Of a DNA stretch of 64,000 nucleotides, positions 34,816 to 43,319 are shown one piece after another. Under the pieces are notes generated by a model. That model was not told the origin of the DNA, did no database searches, and saw only the letters and a program-made list of their open reading frames with translations. Every line of letters starts with the position of its first letter. Position 1 is the stretch's first letter. The DNA is from Neisseria sp. (GTDB lineage Bacteria > Pseudomonadota > Gammaproteobacteria > Burkholderiales > Neisseriaceae), in contig NZ_JAUMUI010000001.1 of the NCBI RefSeq assembly GCF_030530745.1, forward strand, positions 106,961-170,960, written 5' to 3'. A program made the position numbers and the translations under genes.

Positions 34816-35622
34816 ATGGACGCTATTTTTGTAGACGGCAGCATCATTGCCGAATATTTTTACATCGGTTTGGCTTTGTTGGTATTGGCATCTTTGGTGG
34901 CAGGCTATATTGATGCCATAGCAGGGGGTGCAGGTTTGATTCTTATTCCCGCTTTCTTAATGGTCGGGCTTCCTCCGCAAGTGGCATTGGCCCAAGAAAA
35001 ACTGGTCAGCACAATCGGCACTCTGGCTGCCATCAAAAACTTTATGAAAAGCAGCTCGATTGTTTGGAAAATTATACCCGTGGGCATAATTTCCGCGTTA
35101 ATCGGTGCCTATATCGGAGCAGAAGTTATCTTAATGCTTCCAGCGCATATAATCAGTTATATTATTCTCGCTTTTCTGCCTGTCGGCCTTTTCGCCACTT
35201 TGTTCAAAGGTAAATTACTTGCCAAAGCCGACAACAGCGCAGGCAGCGAAATTAAAAAATCTGCCGTTGCAGTTTTCATTACCTGCTTGGTAGTAGGTTT
35301 TTACGATGGTTTTTTCGGCCCGGGAACAGGCAGCATTTTTATTATTGCGTTATTTATTATTAATAAATTAACTCTGCTACAGGCATCGGCCACTTCGAAG
35401 ATTTTTAATTTTGCTTCCAATATCGGTGCATTCGTGGCTTTTTTAATCGCCGGAAAAATGGCTTTTTTAATCGGCATTCCGATGATTCTTGCCAATTTGG
35501 CAGGCAATCATTTCGGCAGTTTGCACGCAATCAACAGTAATGGTGAAATTATTAAGAAAGTTTTAATCGTTACCGTAGGCTTGATTATGTGTACTATGAT
35601 TTATAAAGCCTTTTCGGGATAA
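34816..35622 (+). CDS. TSUP (TauE/SafE) family membrane permease
   Basis: 268 residues, mostly hydrophobic with about eight helices in two repeated halves; the family motif GYIDAIAGGAGLILIPAFL is at residues 32-50 and its second-half counterpart is GFYDGFFGPGTGSIF. TSUP proteins carry sulfite, sulfonate or other small anions. It lies 48 bp after the oxygenase, so the pair may handle one compound. AT-rich like the preceding gene and without an internal uptake sequence. Start ATG 34816 with AGGATTA upstream. Confidence 0.85.
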   Translation: MDAIFVDGSIIAEYFYIGLALLVLASLVAGYIDAIAGGAGLILIPAFLMVGLPPQVALAQEKLVSTIGTLAAIKNFMKSSSIVWKIIPVGIISALIGAYIGAEVILMLPAHIISYIILAFLPVGLFATLFKGKLLAKADNSAGSEIKKSAVAVFITCLVVGFYDGFFGPGTGSIFIIALFIINKLTLLQASATSKIFNFASNIGAFVAFLIAGKMAFLIGIPMILANLAGNHFGSLHAINSNGEIIKKVLIVTVGLIMCTMIYKAFSG

Positions 35623-35651
35623 AAATCTTAAAGATTTTCAATGGAAAACGG

Positions 35652-35676
35652 AGGCCGTCTGAAATTCAGACGGCCT
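35652..35676. terminator. Convergent-DUS hairpin
   Basis: AGGCCGTCTGAA, one base, TTCAGACGGCCT; between the convergent permease and maf genes. It marks the return to DUS-rich resident DNA. Confidence 0.7.
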
Positions 35677-35743
35677 TAAAGTATTTTTGCAAGGGCTTCC
35701 ATTTCCTTTTCTTCGGGTAAACAGGCAACCGGCATTTCGGTTT

Positions 35744-36349
35744 TCAGGCCGTCTGAAAAGGTGGGACTGCCAATCCCAGGTTTTTCAACAAAGTTACAGT
35801 TTCAAACACGGGCAGACCCATCACACCAGTAAAGCTGCCGCGCAGGTTTTCCACGAATATCCCGCCCAAGCCTTGAATGCCGTATGCGCCGGCTTTGTCC
35901 ATGGGTTCGCCGCTGGCAATATAGGCGGTGATTTCGGCTTCGCTCAGGGGTTTGAAAGTAACGTCGCTCTGCTGCATCAGGGCGCGGGTATCACCTTGCC
36001 AATAAACGCATACGGCCGTTAATACTTGGTGAGTGGTGCCGGAAAGCCGGCGCAGAATATCGGCGGCATCGTCTGCTGATTGGGGTTTGCCGATAATGTG
36101 GTTGTGCAGTGCGACGGTGGTATCGGCACTCAGCAGCGGGTATTCGGGTGTAAAAGGATGTTGTGCCTGCCAATAAGCAACGGCAGCGGCGTTTTTTTCA
36201 AACGCCATTCGCGCTACATAAGCGGCTGCGGCTTCATGCAGATAAGGGGTTTCGTCGATTTCTGCGCGCAGACGGGCAACAGTGTAGCCGAGGTTCTCGA
36301 GAATTTCACGGCGGCGCGGGCTGCCTGAGGCAAGGTAAACCGTGTTCAT
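35744..36349 (-). CDS. maf: Maf-type nucleoside triphosphate pyrophosphatase (YhdE group)
   Basis: 201 residues. The Maf motif ASGSPRRREIL is at residues 7-17, the catalytic LLSADTTV follows near 72-79, and GEPMDKAGAYGIQGLGG near 147-163 is the YhdE-type signature. This subgroup hydrolyses dTTP, UTP and modified pyrimidine triphosphates. Its ATG overlaps the stop of the upstream SDR gene as ATGA, so the two are translationally coupled. A second, different Maf (YceF type) is at 40301. Confidence 0.88.
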   Translation of the reverse strand: MNTVYLASGSPRRREILENLGYTVARLRAEIDETPYLHEAAAAYVARMAFEKNAAAVAYWQAQHPFTPEYPLLSADTTVALHNHIIGKPQSADDAADILRRLSGTTHQVLTAVCVYWQGDTRALMQQSDVTFKPLSEAEITAYIASGEPMDKAGAYGIQGLGGIFVENLRGSFTGVMGLPVFETVTLLKNLGLAVPPFQTA

Positions 36350-37188
36350 TTACCTTGCCCTTCGACGGCGCCGCGCTGCATACGGTCGAGCAGCCGAATA
36401 GGCAACAGGCGGCGCAGATACCAAAACAATACGGTGGGAAAGGTAACGAGATAGCGTGCTTTAGGCCGCTCGGCAGTGAGGGCTTTTACGCACACGGCGG
36501 CACAATCGGGCGACGACATGGTGAAAGGCGCCACCGCACCTTCCGCTTCTAGGCGGTTAAGCTGACGGCGGTAGTTTTCGGCGTGAAAACTGGATCCGAT
36601 GTCGATATATTGGTGCAGTTTTTTCAAGGCGTTGGGGCGGAAGCGGGTAGCAATCGGACCGGGTTCGACCAAGCTGACAAAAATACCGCTACCGTAGGTT
36701 TCGTGGCGCAGCGTGTCGCACATGCCTTCGAGTGCGAATTTGGTGCTGTTGTAGGCGCCGCGCCAAGGCATGGCCGAAAACCCCAAAATGCTGCTGTTCA
36801 CCAAAATCCTGCCGTGGCCTTGCTGCCTGAACACCCGCATGGCCAGGCGGATACATTCCCATGCGCCGAAAACATTGGTTTCAAACTGCTCGCGCAGGGC
36901 TTCGCGCGGAACGTCTTCCACTGCACCGACCTGGCCGTAGCCTGCGTTGCTGAACAGGGCGTCGAGCCTGCCGCCGGTTAGTGCCAACAGGGAGTCGAAA
37001 GCGGTTTGTATGCTGTGGCTGTCGGTAACGTCCAGTTGCAGTGCGTCGGTCAAACCTTCGTTGCGCAAGCGCCCGACGTCTTCAGGGCGGCGGCATGTTG
37101 CGAACACGCGCCAGCCGAGTGCGTGCAGCTGTTTGGCAGTATCGTAACCGATGCCGCTGGAGCAGCCGGTGATTAAGATGGTTTTCAT
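36346..37188 (-). CDS. Short-chain dehydrogenase/reductase
   Basis: 280 residues from ATG 37188 (MKTILITGCSSGIGYD). The Rossmann motif TGCSSGIG (7-14), the NAG-type motif SNAGYGQ, catalytic Ser in VNSSILG and YNSTK give a complete classical SDR active site. The C-terminal 25 residues contain a hydrophobic-basic stretch (FPTVLFWYLRRLLPIRLL). Substrate unknown. It precedes maf with a 4-bp overlap. The Correia-like elements at 37223-37482 lie just upstream and could supply its promoter. Confidence 0.85.
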   Translation of the reverse strand: MKTILITGCSSGIGYDTAKQLHALGWRVFATCRRPEDVGRLRNEGLTDALQLDVTDSHSIQTAFDSLLALTGGRLDALFSNAGYGQVGAVEDVPREALREQFETNVFGAWECIRLAMRVFRQQGHGRILVNSSILGFSAMPWRGAYNSTKFALEGMCDTLRHETYGSGIFVSLVEPGPIATRFRPNALKKLHQYIDIGSSFHAENYRRQLNRLEAEGAVAPFTMSSPDCAAVCVKALTAERPKARYLVTFPTVLFWYLRRLLPIRLLDRMQRGAVEGQGK

Positions 37189-37222
37189 AGCATTAATAAC
37201 GGTTTGATAAGCGTGGGATAAG

Positions 37223-37379
37223 TATAGTGGCTTAAATTTAAAAGAAGACAAGGCGGCGAAGCCGCAGGCAGTACAAATAATACGGAACCGATTCTGTTGC
37301 CGCTTCAGCGGCTTACAAAACCGTTCTCTTTGGGCGAAGGCGGGGCAACGCTGTACTGTTGTAAATTTAAGCCACTACA
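37223..37379. repeat. Correia-like repeat element, long form, second copy
   Basis: 157 bp from TATAGTGGCTTAAATTTAAA to TTAAGCCACTACA. Interior sequence is the reverse complement of the element at 12192-12349 with a few changes. It lies 34 bp upstream of the SDR start codon. Confidence 0.85.
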
Positions 37380-37482
37380 GCGAAAAAACTTTATTTCTGC
37401 CACGGCGTTGCTGCGCCTTGCCGTACTACTGTACTCTGCGGCTTGCTACCTTGTGGCAAAAATAAGTTTTTCCGCTATATAA
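37376..37482. repeat. Short Correia-like element abutting the long one
   Basis: About 105 bp with imperfect inverted ends: ACAGCGAAAAAACTTTATTT on the left, AAATAAGTTTTTCCGCTATA on the right, and GCCACGGCGTTGC inside. It follows the long element without a gap, sharing the terminal ACA. Confidence 0.65.
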
Positions 37483-37673
37483 ATGACAATTTGGGCGTAC
37501 GGCCGCCGCGCCGATGCCGTTGTGTGTAGGCGGCATTCAATATTTGAATGCATGTGTGCGAAGAAGGTTTCGTGCCCTATGCCGATTAGTCTTTTGAATT
37601 CGATGCCTGTGAGTCTTGTACCGGTTTCGTAACTTATGAAACCAGTTTAAAAAACCGGCAGTTTCGCAAGAAG

Positions 37674-37696
37674 TCTCTCTCTCTATATATATATAT
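37674..37696. repeat. TC/AT dinucleotide microsatellite
   Basis: TCTCTCTCTCT directly followed by six AT units, ending 9 bp after the plsX stop codon (minus strand). Its position in a 3' flank makes phase variation of plsX unlikely. Confidence 0.8.
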
Positions 37697-37705
37697 CCAA
37701 CCGCA

Positions 37706-38770
37706 CTAACCGATGTTGTCGGCCATAGCCGCCTGCTCGCTTTCCAATTTTTTCTCCATCATCACCGCCAGCTGTGCGGCTACGCCCTGCTCTATTTTGG
37801 TCAGGCTGTCCGCGTGGGCTTCGTGATAAGCCTCTTCCAACGCAAATGCAAAGCCGACCGCATCAGTGCCGCCGTGGCTTTTAATCACCACGCCGCGCAG
37901 TCCGAGAAAGATGGCGCCGTTGAAGCGGCGGGGGTCGAATTTGTTTTTAAAACCTTTCAGCGCCGGCATGGAAACCAGTGCGGCGGCTTTGGTGAACACA
38001 TTGGCCTGAAATTCCTGCTTGATGGCGCCGCCCATAAACTTCACAGCGCCTTCTATGGTTTTCAGCACGATATTGCCCACAAACCCGTCTGCCACAATCA
38101 CATCGACCTTGCCGGAAAACACTGCATTGCCTTCCACGTTGCCGACAAAGTTCAGGTTGCTTGCCTTCAGCAGCTTGAACGTTTGCTTAACGGTTTCGGT
38201 GCCTTTGATGTCTTCCGTACCCACATTCAGCAAACCCACGCGCGCACGGCCGTTTTCGGGGTAAAGGGCTTGGTAAAGTTCGCTGCCGATGACGGCAAAC
38301 TGCATCAATTGCTCTTCGGTGCAATCGACATTGGCACCCAAATCCAGCATCAATGTCATGTGGTCGTTGGAAGACGGCAGAAATTTGGCAATGGCGGGCC
38401 GCTCGATGCCGGGAATGGTTTTCAGCACGAAACGCGCCGTCGCCATCAGCGCGCCAGTATTGCCCGCCGACACAGCAGCCTGCGCCAAGCCTTCTTTCAC
38501 TTGGTTGACGGCGATGCGCATCGAAGAGTCTTTTTTGTTTTTCAACGCCAACTGCGGAGCTTCGTCCATTTCCACCACTTGGGAAGCGTGCTGCACGGTG
38601 ATGCGCCCCATCGGCGCATGGGCGGCGGCAAGCGCGGCTTTCACACGCTCCTCGTCTCCCACCATAATCAGATTCACGTTGTTCTGCCGGTTTAGAAAGG
38701 CCACGGCACCGGGAACGGTAACGTTCAATCCGGCATCGCCGCCCATGGCATCAACGGCCAAAGTAATCAT
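37706..38770 (-). CDS. plsX: Phosphate acyltransferase PlsX
   Basis: 354 residues. Conserved blocks MITLAVDAMGGDAG (1-14), VSAGNTGALMA (near 101-111), MLDLGANVDCTEEQLMQFA and GNIEGNAV-type VGNVEGNAVFSGKVDVIVADGFVGNIVLK are all present. PlsX makes acyl-phosphate from acyl-ACP for phospholipid synthesis. In many proteobacteria the order is yceD-rpmF-plsX-fabH-fabD; here rpmF and plsX are separated by a phosphoribosyltransferase gene and fabH/fabD are 3.4 kb away. Confidence 0.95.
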   Translation of the reverse strand: MITLAVDAMGGDAGLNVTVPGAVAFLNRQNNVNLIMVGDEERVKAALAAAHAPMGRITVQHASQVVEMDEAPQLALKNKKDSSMRIAVNQVKEGLAQAAVSAGNTGALMATARFVLKTIPGIERPAIAKFLPSSNDHMTLMLDLGANVDCTEEQLMQFAVIGSELYQALYPENGRARVGLLNVGTEDIKGTETVKQTFKLLKASNLNFVGNVEGNAVFSGKVDVIVADGFVGNIVLKTIEGAVKFMGGAIKQEFQANVFTKAAALVSMPALKGFKNKFDPRRFNGAIFLGLRGVVIKSHGGTDAVGFAFALEEAYHEAHADSLTKIEQGVAAQLAVMMEKKLESEQAAMADNIG

Positions 38771-38836
38771 TCATGTTTCTCCGTATGTTATACAAATGTT
38801 TCAGACGGCCGGGCTTCACGGCCGCAAAACCTGCGC

Positions 38837-39367
38837 TCATTCTGCAGCCTGCGCTGCCAGGCGGTTGTGCCCGTCGATATCTTCGGCATCCCACGGGTAG
38901 TTGATCCACCAGTCGGGCACGGTCAATCCGCTGAAATAAGGCATATTTTCAGGCAGTTTGCCTTGTTTTTCTTTGATTTTCTCATGCAAAACGGCAATAC
39001 CCACAGTGCCGAACTGCTCTTTGGCCAATTCATTGAGGCAGAATTCAAGCGTAACACGGCTGTCGTCCACCTCATCCACCACCAGCACGTTTTTACCGCG
39101 CAGGGTTTCAGGCATGGGATCCAGCCATTGGATTTTTTTCACGCAGTCGGTTACCCGGCCTTCGTTATCGCTGTCGTAATAGGCGGTGGTAACGGCGTAA
39201 ATCGGAATTTCCAAAAAACAGCGCAGAATCCGAGCCGGAATAAAACCGCCGCCACCGATAGCTATCATGGCATCATAACGCACGCCCGAGGCTCGGATTT
39301 TTTCTGCAAGTTGCTTGATAACGCGGTGGATATCGTCGTATGTATACCAGATTTTCTTTTTCATCAT
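38837..39367 (-). CDS. Phosphoribosyltransferase (Gpt/Hpt-like)
   Basis: 176 residues from ATG 39367 (MMKKKIWYTYDDIHR); starts at 39364 or 39394 are also possible. The PRPP-binding motif VLVVDEVDDSRVTL is near residues 83-96, and the N-terminal MIAIGGGGFIPARILR matches the substrate-binding loop of type I phosphoribosyltransferases. It probably salvages xanthine, guanine or hypoxanthine, but the base specificity is not readable. It sits between plsX and rpmF on the same strand. Confidence 0.82.
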   Translation of the reverse strand: MMKKKIWYTYDDIHRVIKQLAEKIRASGVRYDAMIAIGGGGFIPARILRCFLEIPIYAVTTAYYDSDNEGRVTDCVKKIQWLDPMPETLRGKNVLVVDEVDDSRVTLEFCLNELAKEQFGTVGIAVLHEKIKEKQGKLPENMPYFSGLTVPDWWINYPWDAEDIDGHNRLAAQAAE

Positions 39368-39529
39368 AACAAACACCGGCAATACCGCAGGCATATACCT
39401 TCAAAGTAAAATTTCAAACTGTCTGATTTATTGATATGTCAAATCTGCGGCGTTTAACGCAAAAAAGCCAGTAATTGCGGTTGAAAGGCAATCTTCTGGC
39501 TTTTGTTCATAGTCGGGATCTAGAGTGGG

Positions 39530-39709
39530 TTACTCGCCTTTGGCTTTCACCACTTTGCGGCCGCGGTACATACCATTGGGGGAAATATGGTGCGGGCGGT
39601 GCACTTCGCCGGTAGCGCCGTCAACCGACAGGGCGGGCGCGGTCAGAGCATCGTGCGAGCGGTGCATACCGCGGCGTGAGGGGGATTTTTTGTTTTGTTG
39701 AACGGCCAT
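39530..39709 (-). CDS. rpmF: 50S ribosomal protein L32
   Basis: 59 residues, starting [20 protein letters not shown] and ending [12 protein letters not shown]. The N-terminal basic [14 protein letters not shown] block is diagnostic. The usual zinc-ribbon cysteines of many L32 proteins are absent, as in most proteobacterial forms. GGAGCTT precedes the start. It follows yceD by 36 bp, the conserved order. Confidence 0.97.
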   Translation of the reverse strand: MAVQQNKKSPSRRGMHRSHDALTAPALSVDGATGEVHRPHHISPNGMYRGRKVVKAKGE

Positions 39710-39745
39710 TTCAAGCTCCTAAAATATAAAAACTGTAAAACCGGG

Positions 39746-40249
39746 TCAGCGGCTGCTTTTCAACCCTGCCAAAACGGCAAACGGGTTGGGTTTGTCTCGG
39801 TTGACCTCTCCGACGGCGGCATTGCCGCAGTTTTCATGGCGGGGCGAAAACGGCAGGGCCATCAGGATTTGGTCTTCCACCAAAGTGCGCACGTCGAGCG
39901 TTTCTTCCGCCACCATGCCTTCCAAGTCTTCGTCGGAAAGCATGGCCGAATCCAAACCGGCTTCGTCGGCAAACAACACGATACGGCCGGTTTCGTTGAA
40001 ATCGAACTGCATCGGCTGCATACACCGCTGGCACACCAGCGGCACGCTGCCGGTTACGCCCAAATCAAGAAACAAACGCCCGAAGCGGTCTTGCCCGCCC
40101 TGAAGCGTGAACAATACCTCGGCCTGTTTGTCGGCAAAATATTCGTGCGACCAAACGCGTTCGTCCAACTGGTTCAGCAAAAACCTGCCTTTAAGGTTCT
40201 GCTTTTCTGCGGCGAAGGCGGCGGGATCAATCAAATCAAGGTCTGACAT
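39746..40249 (-). CDS. yceD: 23S rRNA accumulation protein YceD (DUF177)
   Basis: 167 residues from ATG 40249 (MSDLDLIDPAAFAAEK). The DUF177 motif with CxxC is VPLVCQRCMQPMQFDF near residues 72-87, and the acidic C-terminal section includes DVRTLVEDQILMALPFSPRH. YceD is needed for normal 23S rRNA levels in several bacteria and plants. It is the first gene of the yceD-rpmF group and divergent from yceF, as in E. coli. Confidence 0.9.
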   Translation of the reverse strand: MSDLDLIDPAAFAAEKQNLKGRFLLNQLDERVWSHEYFADKQAEVLFTLQGGQDRFGRLFLDLGVTGSVPLVCQRCMQPMQFDFNETGRIVLFADEAGLDSAMLSDEDLEGMVAEETLDVRTLVEDQILMALPFSPRHENCGNAAVGEVNRDKPNPFAVLAGLKSSR

Positions 40250-40300
40250 AAACGGAACATGATATAATTTTATTGTTTTAACGTCAATGTTTTTACACAC

Positions 40301-40891
40301 ATGAATGCAAATCTGCCGCTTATTTTAGGCTCGGGTTCGGTGTTCCGCCAAGCACAGCTGCAACGCTTGGGGGTTTCGTTTCAAACGGCCCGTCCCGATT
40401 TCGACGAAACGCCCGTGCCCGGCGAAACCGCCGAGCAAACCGCCTTACGCCTTGCCGTCGGCAAAGCCCGCTCGCTGGCCGGAAAATTTCCGCACGCGCT
40501 GATTATCGGCGCCGACCAAGTGGCTTGGTGCAACGGCCGCCAGCTCGGCAAGCCGATGAACGTCGCAAACGCACAACAGATGCTGGCTCAATTAAGCGGG
40601 CAGCGTATTGAATTTTACAGCGCACTCTGCCTGCTCAACACCGTTTCAGACGGCCTGCACACCCACGTTGATAAAACCGTGGTTACCATGCGCGAATTGA
40701 GCGGCAGGCAAATCCGCCGTTACCTGGAGCGCGAACCCGATGCAGTTTACTGCGCCGGCGCAGCCAAAAGCGAAGGCCTGGGCGCGGCGCTGCTGGAACG
40801 GATAGACAGCACCGATCCCAACGCCCTCATCGGCCTGCCGGTTTTCAAACTGGTTGAGTTTCTGGCGGCGGAAGGTATGGAAGTTATTTAA
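40301..40891 (+). CDS. yceF: Maf-type m7GTP pyrophosphatase (YceF group)
   Basis: 196 residues. The Maf motif reads LGSGSVFRQAQL with Ser-Gly-Ser-x-x-Arg retained; IIGADQVAW and CAGAAKSEGLG are the YceF-type blocks. The group hydrolyses 7-methyl-GTP. Being divergent from yceD is the classical context. The Maf at 35744 belongs to the other subgroup, so both housecleaning activities are present. Confidence 0.9.
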   Translation: MNANLPLILGSGSVFRQAQLQRLGVSFQTARPDFDETPVPGETAEQTALRLAVGKARSLAGKFPHALIIGADQVAWCNGRQLGKPMNVANAQQMLAQLSGQRIEFYSALCLLNTVSDGLHTHVDKTVVTMRELSGRQIRRYLEREPDAVYCAGAAKSEGLGAALLERIDSTDPNALIGLPVFKLVEFLAAEGMEVI

Positions 40892-40950
40892 CAACAATCA
40901 GACCAAAAAACCTTTATAAAACCACTTTGAGGCCGTCTGAAAATATTTTC

Positions 40951-41086
40951 ATCAAGTTTCCTTTTCGGTTGAGACCCCGCCATTTATGGCAGTAGAATTT
41001 GGGTTTATCGGGGTGTAACCCTTTCCCAATCAGGGAAACACGTAGGGCGGCGCTTTATGTGTCGTCCTGTGTGTTGAAACATTTAG
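40951..41086. repeat. Dispersed ~140-bp repeat, copy 2 (inverted)
   Basis: Reverse complement of the repeat at 15058-15199, with a few substitutions and one deletion of about 5 bp near GGGGTGTAACCC. It ends CTGTGTGTTGAAAC (41067-41080), the complement of the CRISPR repeat's first 14 nt. Confidence 0.75.
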
Positions 41087-41160
41087 ATAAAATAGCCCGT
41101 TTTTTTCAGACGGCCTGATCAAACCGGCCGGTTTGCCGGTTGCACCGAAAGCCCGAAACC

Positions 41161-41871
41161 ATGCCCGCCATACTCTATCTCATTCCCACCCCGCTCGGCG
41201 CACCCGACACACCCTGCCTGCTGCCGCACGAACAGGCACAAATCACCGGCTTGACCGATTTCGTAGTCGAAGCCGAAAAAACCGCCCGCGCCCACCTGAA
41301 GCATTTGGGCGTAACCGCGCCGATACGCGAACTGAACCTGCAAACACTCAACGAACACACCGACATCAAAACCCTGCCCGATTTGCTCAAACCGCTGCAA
41401 GAAGGCCGCAGCATGGGCATAGTCAGCGAAGCCGGCTGCCCTGCCGTGGCTGACCCCGGCGCCAATCTGGTGGCGTTGGCGCACGGGTACGGCTTTGAAG
41501 TGCGGCCCTTGATCGGCCCGTCCAGCCTGCTGCTGGCTTTGATGGCATCGGGTGCCAACGGTCAGAATTTTGCATTCAAAGGTTACCTGCCGTCTGAAAA
41601 AAGCGAACGCATCCATGCTTTAAAGGCATTGGAGCAGCGTTCCCGCCAGCATAACGAAACCCAGTTGTTTATCGAAACACCCTACCGCAACGACGCCCTG
41701 CTGGCCGATGCTGTCGGAACACTCTCTCCCACCACCCGCCTGTGCACCGCCAGCGATTTAACGCTGCCTTCGCAAACCATCATCAGCCGAACCGTGGCCG
41801 ACTGGCGCAAAAACGGCACATTGCCCGACCTGAAAAAACGCCCCACCATATTTGTTGTGCACGCTCGCTGA
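41161..41871 (+). CDS. RsmI-like SAM-dependent methyltransferase
   Basis: 236 residues from ATG 41161 (MPAILYLIPTPLGAPD). It has the tetrapyrrole-methylase fold: the N-terminal LIPTPLG segment, MGIVSEAGCPAVADPGANLV near residues 84-103 and GPSSLLLALMASGANGQNFAFKGYLP near 119-144. The family includes RsmI (16S rRNA C1402 2'-O-methyltransferase). This protein is shorter than canonical RsmI and its start differs from the usual LYVVATPIGN, so it is a paralogue whose target is not known. Confidence 0.78.
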   Translation: MPAILYLIPTPLGAPDTPCLLPHEQAQITGLTDFVVEAEKTARAHLKHLGVTAPIRELNLQTLNEHTDIKTLPDLLKPLQEGRSMGIVSEAGCPAVADPGANLVALAHGYGFEVRPLIGPSSLLLALMASGANGQNFAFKGYLPSEKSERIHALKALEQRSRQHNETQLFIETPYRNDALLADAVGTLSPTTRLCTASDLTLPSQTIISRTVADWRKNGTLPDLKKRPTIFVVHAR

Positions 41872-41918
41872 CTACGGTGCAGGCGGCCGCTTCCCCAACC
41901 GTTCATTTCCATCATGTC

Positions 41919-41947
41919 TTGCCAAACGGAAACTCTTTACCTATAAT
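41919..41947 (+). promoter_or_regulatory. Sigma-70 promoter for tRNA-Pro
   Basis: TTGCCA (41919-41924), 17 bp, TATAAT (41942-41947), 12 bp before the mature tRNA 5' end. Confidence 0.8.
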
Positions 41948-41959
41948 GCACGGCTTATT

Positions 41960-42036
<77 letters not shown>

Positions 42037-42177
42037 ACAAACAATTCAGGCAGCTTTGGCAATCCAAAGCTGCCTGTTTGCTTAGAGGCTGCCCTGCCCC
42101 CGGTTATTAATATTTGGGAAACCGGGCGGATTATCTTACAATAGCCGTTATCCGCAAACCATCATAAAGGCGTTACC

Positions 42178-43143
42178 ATGCAGTATGCCAAAATTCTCGG
42201 CACAGGCAGCTATTTGCCCGCCAACCGCGTCAGCAACGATGATTTAGCCAAAAGAATCGATACTTCCGACGAATGGATCACCACGCGCACCGGTATCAAA
42301 TTCCGCCATATCGCCGACGATAACGAAAAAACCAGCGATTTGGCCGTTGCCGCCGCGCACAATGCCTTGGCAAGCGCCAACCTGCCCGCCGGAGAGCTTG
42401 ATCTGATTATCGTCGCCACTTCAACGCCCGATATGATTTTTCCTTCCACCGCCACCATCGTGCAGCAGAAGCTCGGTATCGGCAGCAGCGGCTGCCCCGC
42501 TTTCGACGTACAGGCCGTGTGCGCAGGTTTTATGTATGCCGTCACCACCGCCAACGCCTACATCAGAAGCGGCATGGCCAAAAACGTGTTGGTAATCGGC
42601 GCGGAAACCTTCAGCCGTATTCTCGACTGGAACGACCGCACCACCTGCGTGCTGTTCGGCGACGGCGCAGGAGCGGTGGTATTGGGTGCATCCGACGAAC
42701 CGGGCATCATCCACAGCAAACTGCAGGCCGACGGTAACTACCTTGACCTGCTCAAAACCCCGGGCCAAGTGGCAAACGGCCGGGTTTTGGGCACCCCTTT
42801 CCTAACCATGGACGGCCCCGGCGTATTCAAATTCGCCGTAAAAATGCTGGCGAAAGTGGCCGACGAAGTGATCACCGAAGCAGGCTGCACTGCCGATCAA
42901 ATCGACTGGCTCGTGCCGCACCAAGCCAACAAACGCATTATCGAAAGCACCGCCAAACATTTGGGGCTGGACATGGAAAAAGTGGTGCTGACCGTGCAGG
43001 AACACGGCAACACTTCCGCAGCGTCTATTCCGCTCGCCTTAGACAGCGGCATACGCAGCGGCCAAATCAGCCGCGGCCAACACCTGCTGCTCGAAGGCAT
43101 AGGCGGCGGCTTTGCCTGGGGCGCGGTGCTGTTGAAATACTAA
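42178..43143 (+). CDS. fabH: 3-oxoacyl-ACP synthase III
   Basis: 321 residues. The catalytic triad is complete: Cys115 in AVCAGFMYA, His in [11 protein letters not shown] and Asn in [11 protein letters not shown]. FabH condenses acetyl-CoA with malonyl-ACP to start fatty acid synthesis. The N-terminal [18 protein letters not shown] and the active-site tunnel motifs match the acetyl-CoA-type enzymes. fabD follows after one intervening gene. Confidence 0.96.
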   Translation: MQYAKILGTGSYLPANRVSNDDLAKRIDTSDEWITTRTGIKFRHIADDNEKTSDLAVAAAHNALASANLPAGELDLIIVATSTPDMIFPSTATIVQQKLGIGSSGCPAFDVQAVCAGFMYAVTTANAYIRSGMAKNVLVIGAETFSRILDWNDRTTCVLFGDGAGAVVLGASDEPGIIHSKLQADGNYLDLLKTPGQVANGRVLGTPFLTMDGPGVFKFAVKMLAKVADEVITEAGCTADQIDWLVPHQANKRIIESTAKHLGLDMEKVVLTVQEHGNTSAASIPLALDSGIRSGQISRGQHLLLEGIGGGFAWGAVLLKY

Positions 43144-43319
43144 CCGTTTGAAAACAATACAAACCATTAAAAAAACAACATTCAGGCCGTCTGAAACACA
43201 GCAGCAAACCGAATATTTTCAGACGGCCAAACAAAAAACGAATAAAACGACGGCGGCCAACCAGCGAGCAGGGGAAGCTCCCGTCCGCCCAACCATAATT
43301 TACCAAACACATTACGAAA

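Larger units (their letters stand above)
37189..37705. other. Repeat cluster between SDR gene and plsX
   Basis: 517 bp. It contains two Correia-like elements back to back (37223-37379 and 37376-37482), an unassigned stretch (37483-37673) with no convincing gene, and a TC/AT microsatellite just after plsX. Confidence 0.7.

Noticed and set aside
37674-37696. Phase-variable dinucleotide tract
   Set aside because: It lies downstream of plsX and outside any reading frame or promoter that I can see, so length changes would have no obvious effect.
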